Assembly (NCBI GenBank): GCA_949752735.1
Contig: OX457047.1
Coordinates: 12,155,976 to 12,219,975 of the forward strand
DNA: 64,000 nt
Direction of reading: 5' to 3'
From: Lumbricus terrestris
Taxonomy: Eukaryota > Annelida > Clitellata > Crassiclitellata > Lumbricidae
Below, in pieces: positions 62,650-64,000 of the stretch. The position numbers and the translations under genes are program-made. Every line of letters begins with the position of its first letter. The stretch's first letter is position 1. The notes beneath the pieces were generated by a model. The model made no database searches. It was not told where the DNA came from and was given only the letters and a program-made list of their open reading frames with translations.

Positions 62650-64000
62650 GATGGTGTGAATAACGACATTGAATGTATAGAACATTCGGGTAGCAGCATC
62701 ATGTCAGCCGCCGATGTTATATTTAAACTCGTAGGGTCTGACTAACTTGTATCCGCTTCTGTTTTTAATCATTTGGATTTGTCAGACGTTAAATTTACTG
62801 CCGAAGTTAATGTTAATTCTGATTGAAATCAATTGATTTGCTTGCTGTACAGAGAGTTTAGACATACAGATGAGATGTTTATGGGTTGTTTAATCTTGTT
62901 AGAGTTCTATGTCTTTGCAATAAGGATTGCAAAATCCTAAGTGCAAGATAAAAAAAATCAAGTGCTCAATTGTAGAGCATTTAGAATTTTTTTGGTATTA
63001 TCTGAGTTGCTTAATTGGAAGATTTATTTATGACTTGGGGATACAGTAAATCTAAATTCCATTGCAGAGCATTGGAATTTCATGAATTTTATCGATGTTG
63101 CATCTTTCAATATTTGCCCTGTTTAAAGTATTACAACTGTTAAATCTTGTTAGACAACACAGACTCAGTGCCTCTGCTTCTAACTCCACACTTCACTTTC
63201 CTTCTTTAGTTTTTTTGCACTTCCATTTTACATCATGCCTCCCATTTTTTAGATTTGTTTTGTTTGGCCTGGTGACATTTTACTGATAGTATTTTAGTTT
63301 GAGGCTTGAGTCTTAATTGTTGGAGTTCTGGATGTTGTCAACCTTAGCAGCCTTAATGGGTTGCTATTGCACGTACAAACCTTAACAGCACCATGCAGCC
63401 TTGAGAGGAATAAGAGTGCTATTTTAGATTTACCCTGCACTTTTGAGGCGACTGTCAACAAGATTGTCAATTCTGCTGGGTAGAGAACTGCAATCAATGT
63501 CAACAGAAGTCAGCCAACTGATTTGGCTTAATACACCATATGTGATGCCGGGACTCGAAACCCGTCGCTTGTTGGGAAATATATTCTGTGATGTTAGCTA
63601 AAATATGCGAGAGGGGTCAAAAATATGAAATATCGTTTTATTTGTGTTGAAAAATATGTCTACTTTCAATATCTGCAATTAGAAATGTTTAATTCAAATA
63701 TTTGGTTGAAGAAAAATGACTTTGAATGCAGGTTTGCAATGAAACAATGTCTCAATGAGCATGTTTTCAAAGTTAAAATTTGCCATGAAAGATCGAGTTT
63801 TCGTGCGTCCACCGGACTACTACATCTTGTAGCCCTGTGCATCACTTATTAAATTATACCTCCAATATGCTTTTAGATGGTGCTATTAAATTGTGTCACC
63901 TGTTTAAAATTGCAAGTTTTGGTCAAATAATAGAAGAAGCCTACATTAGCAACAATGATTTATTTTATTAGCAACAAATTTATTCAAACCACGCCTCCGA
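62650..64000 (+). other. Presumed DIP2 3' UTR and downstream flank
   Basis: No transposon or gene is recognisable in this AT-rich 1.35 kb. No AATAAA hexamer was noticed; the variant ATTAAA occurs at 63848 and 63885, and caataagg near 62920. The 3' UTR end cannot be fixed from sequence. A T-arm-like stretch on the minus strand near 63545-63575 is discussed under rejected items. Confidence 0.4.

Noticed and set aside
62440..62685. Minus-strand open frame opposite the last DIP2 exon
   Set aside because: Shadow of the DIP2 coding frame.
63541..63577. tRNA T-arm-like sequence on the minus strand (cgacgggtttcgagtcccggcatcac)
   Set aside because: The T-stem pairs, but the rest of a tRNA (D arm, anticodon arm) is not present upstream on that strand. 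Probably a decayed SINE or tRNA fragment; too little to annotate.

Overview
The window is animal genomic DNA. The only host gene I can support is the 3' part of a Disco-interacting protein 2 (DIP2) orthologue on the + strand. Seven coding exons (3450 to 62649) splice in frame into 361 complete codons plus a stop, ending in the DIP2-family C-terminus. At least the N-terminal two thirds of the protein lies upstream of the window. The introns are large (1.4 to 25.8 kb). The TE families present (RTE and CR1/L2 LINEs, tRNA-SINEs, hAT, Tc1/mariner, pogo, piggyBac) and the frequent octamer TAGGCCTA suggest a marine invertebrate, perhaps an invertebrate deuterostome. That assignment is inference.

Almost everything else is layered mobile DNA, and many elements can be delimited by target-site duplications (TSDs) read directly. 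0-3.4 kb: ~178-bp satellite with an RTE insertion, and L2 fragments. 3.5-10.8 kb (intron): a hAT (4578-7503, TSD CATTAGTG) containing an RTE and a second hAT (6226-7143, TSD CATGGATA), then a C-rich minisatellite, a piggyBac-like MITE and a tRNA-SINE. 11.1-20.4 kb: mariner remnants, a CR1-like LINE, a TA-flanked element and a hAT MITE. 20.5-34.5 kb: L2 ends, a mariner, and a deep nest (L2-B contains L2-A, which contains a 7.3-kb hAT, which contains a foldback-like element and a second related hAT). 34.7-60.5 kb: RTE and L2 copies, a mariner with complex inverted repeats, a 2.3-kb hAT-like element, a pogo relic, a SINE, a 4.6-kb composite with 8-bp TSD, a short LTR retrotransposon on the minus strand and a second foldback-like element. 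60.6-64 kb: a piggyBac inserted in a mariner relic, a SINE fragment touching the last intron's acceptor region, the last DIP2 exon and its 3' flank.

The most interesting signal is the pair of foldback-like elements (about 24530-28187 and 57085-60228). Each has 650-830-bp inverted arms built from ~152-154-bp tandem units carrying ATGGCGG/ATGGCCG cores. Between the arms, each carries a decayed minus-strand relic of the same uncharacterised animal gene family (motifs EEADT, DSD, HAxTGCD, Cys-rich tail), which I suspect has a FEN/PIN-like nuclease fold. This pairing may mark a poorly described class of DNA transposon.

No true tRNA, rRNA, CRISPR or bacterial feature was seen.
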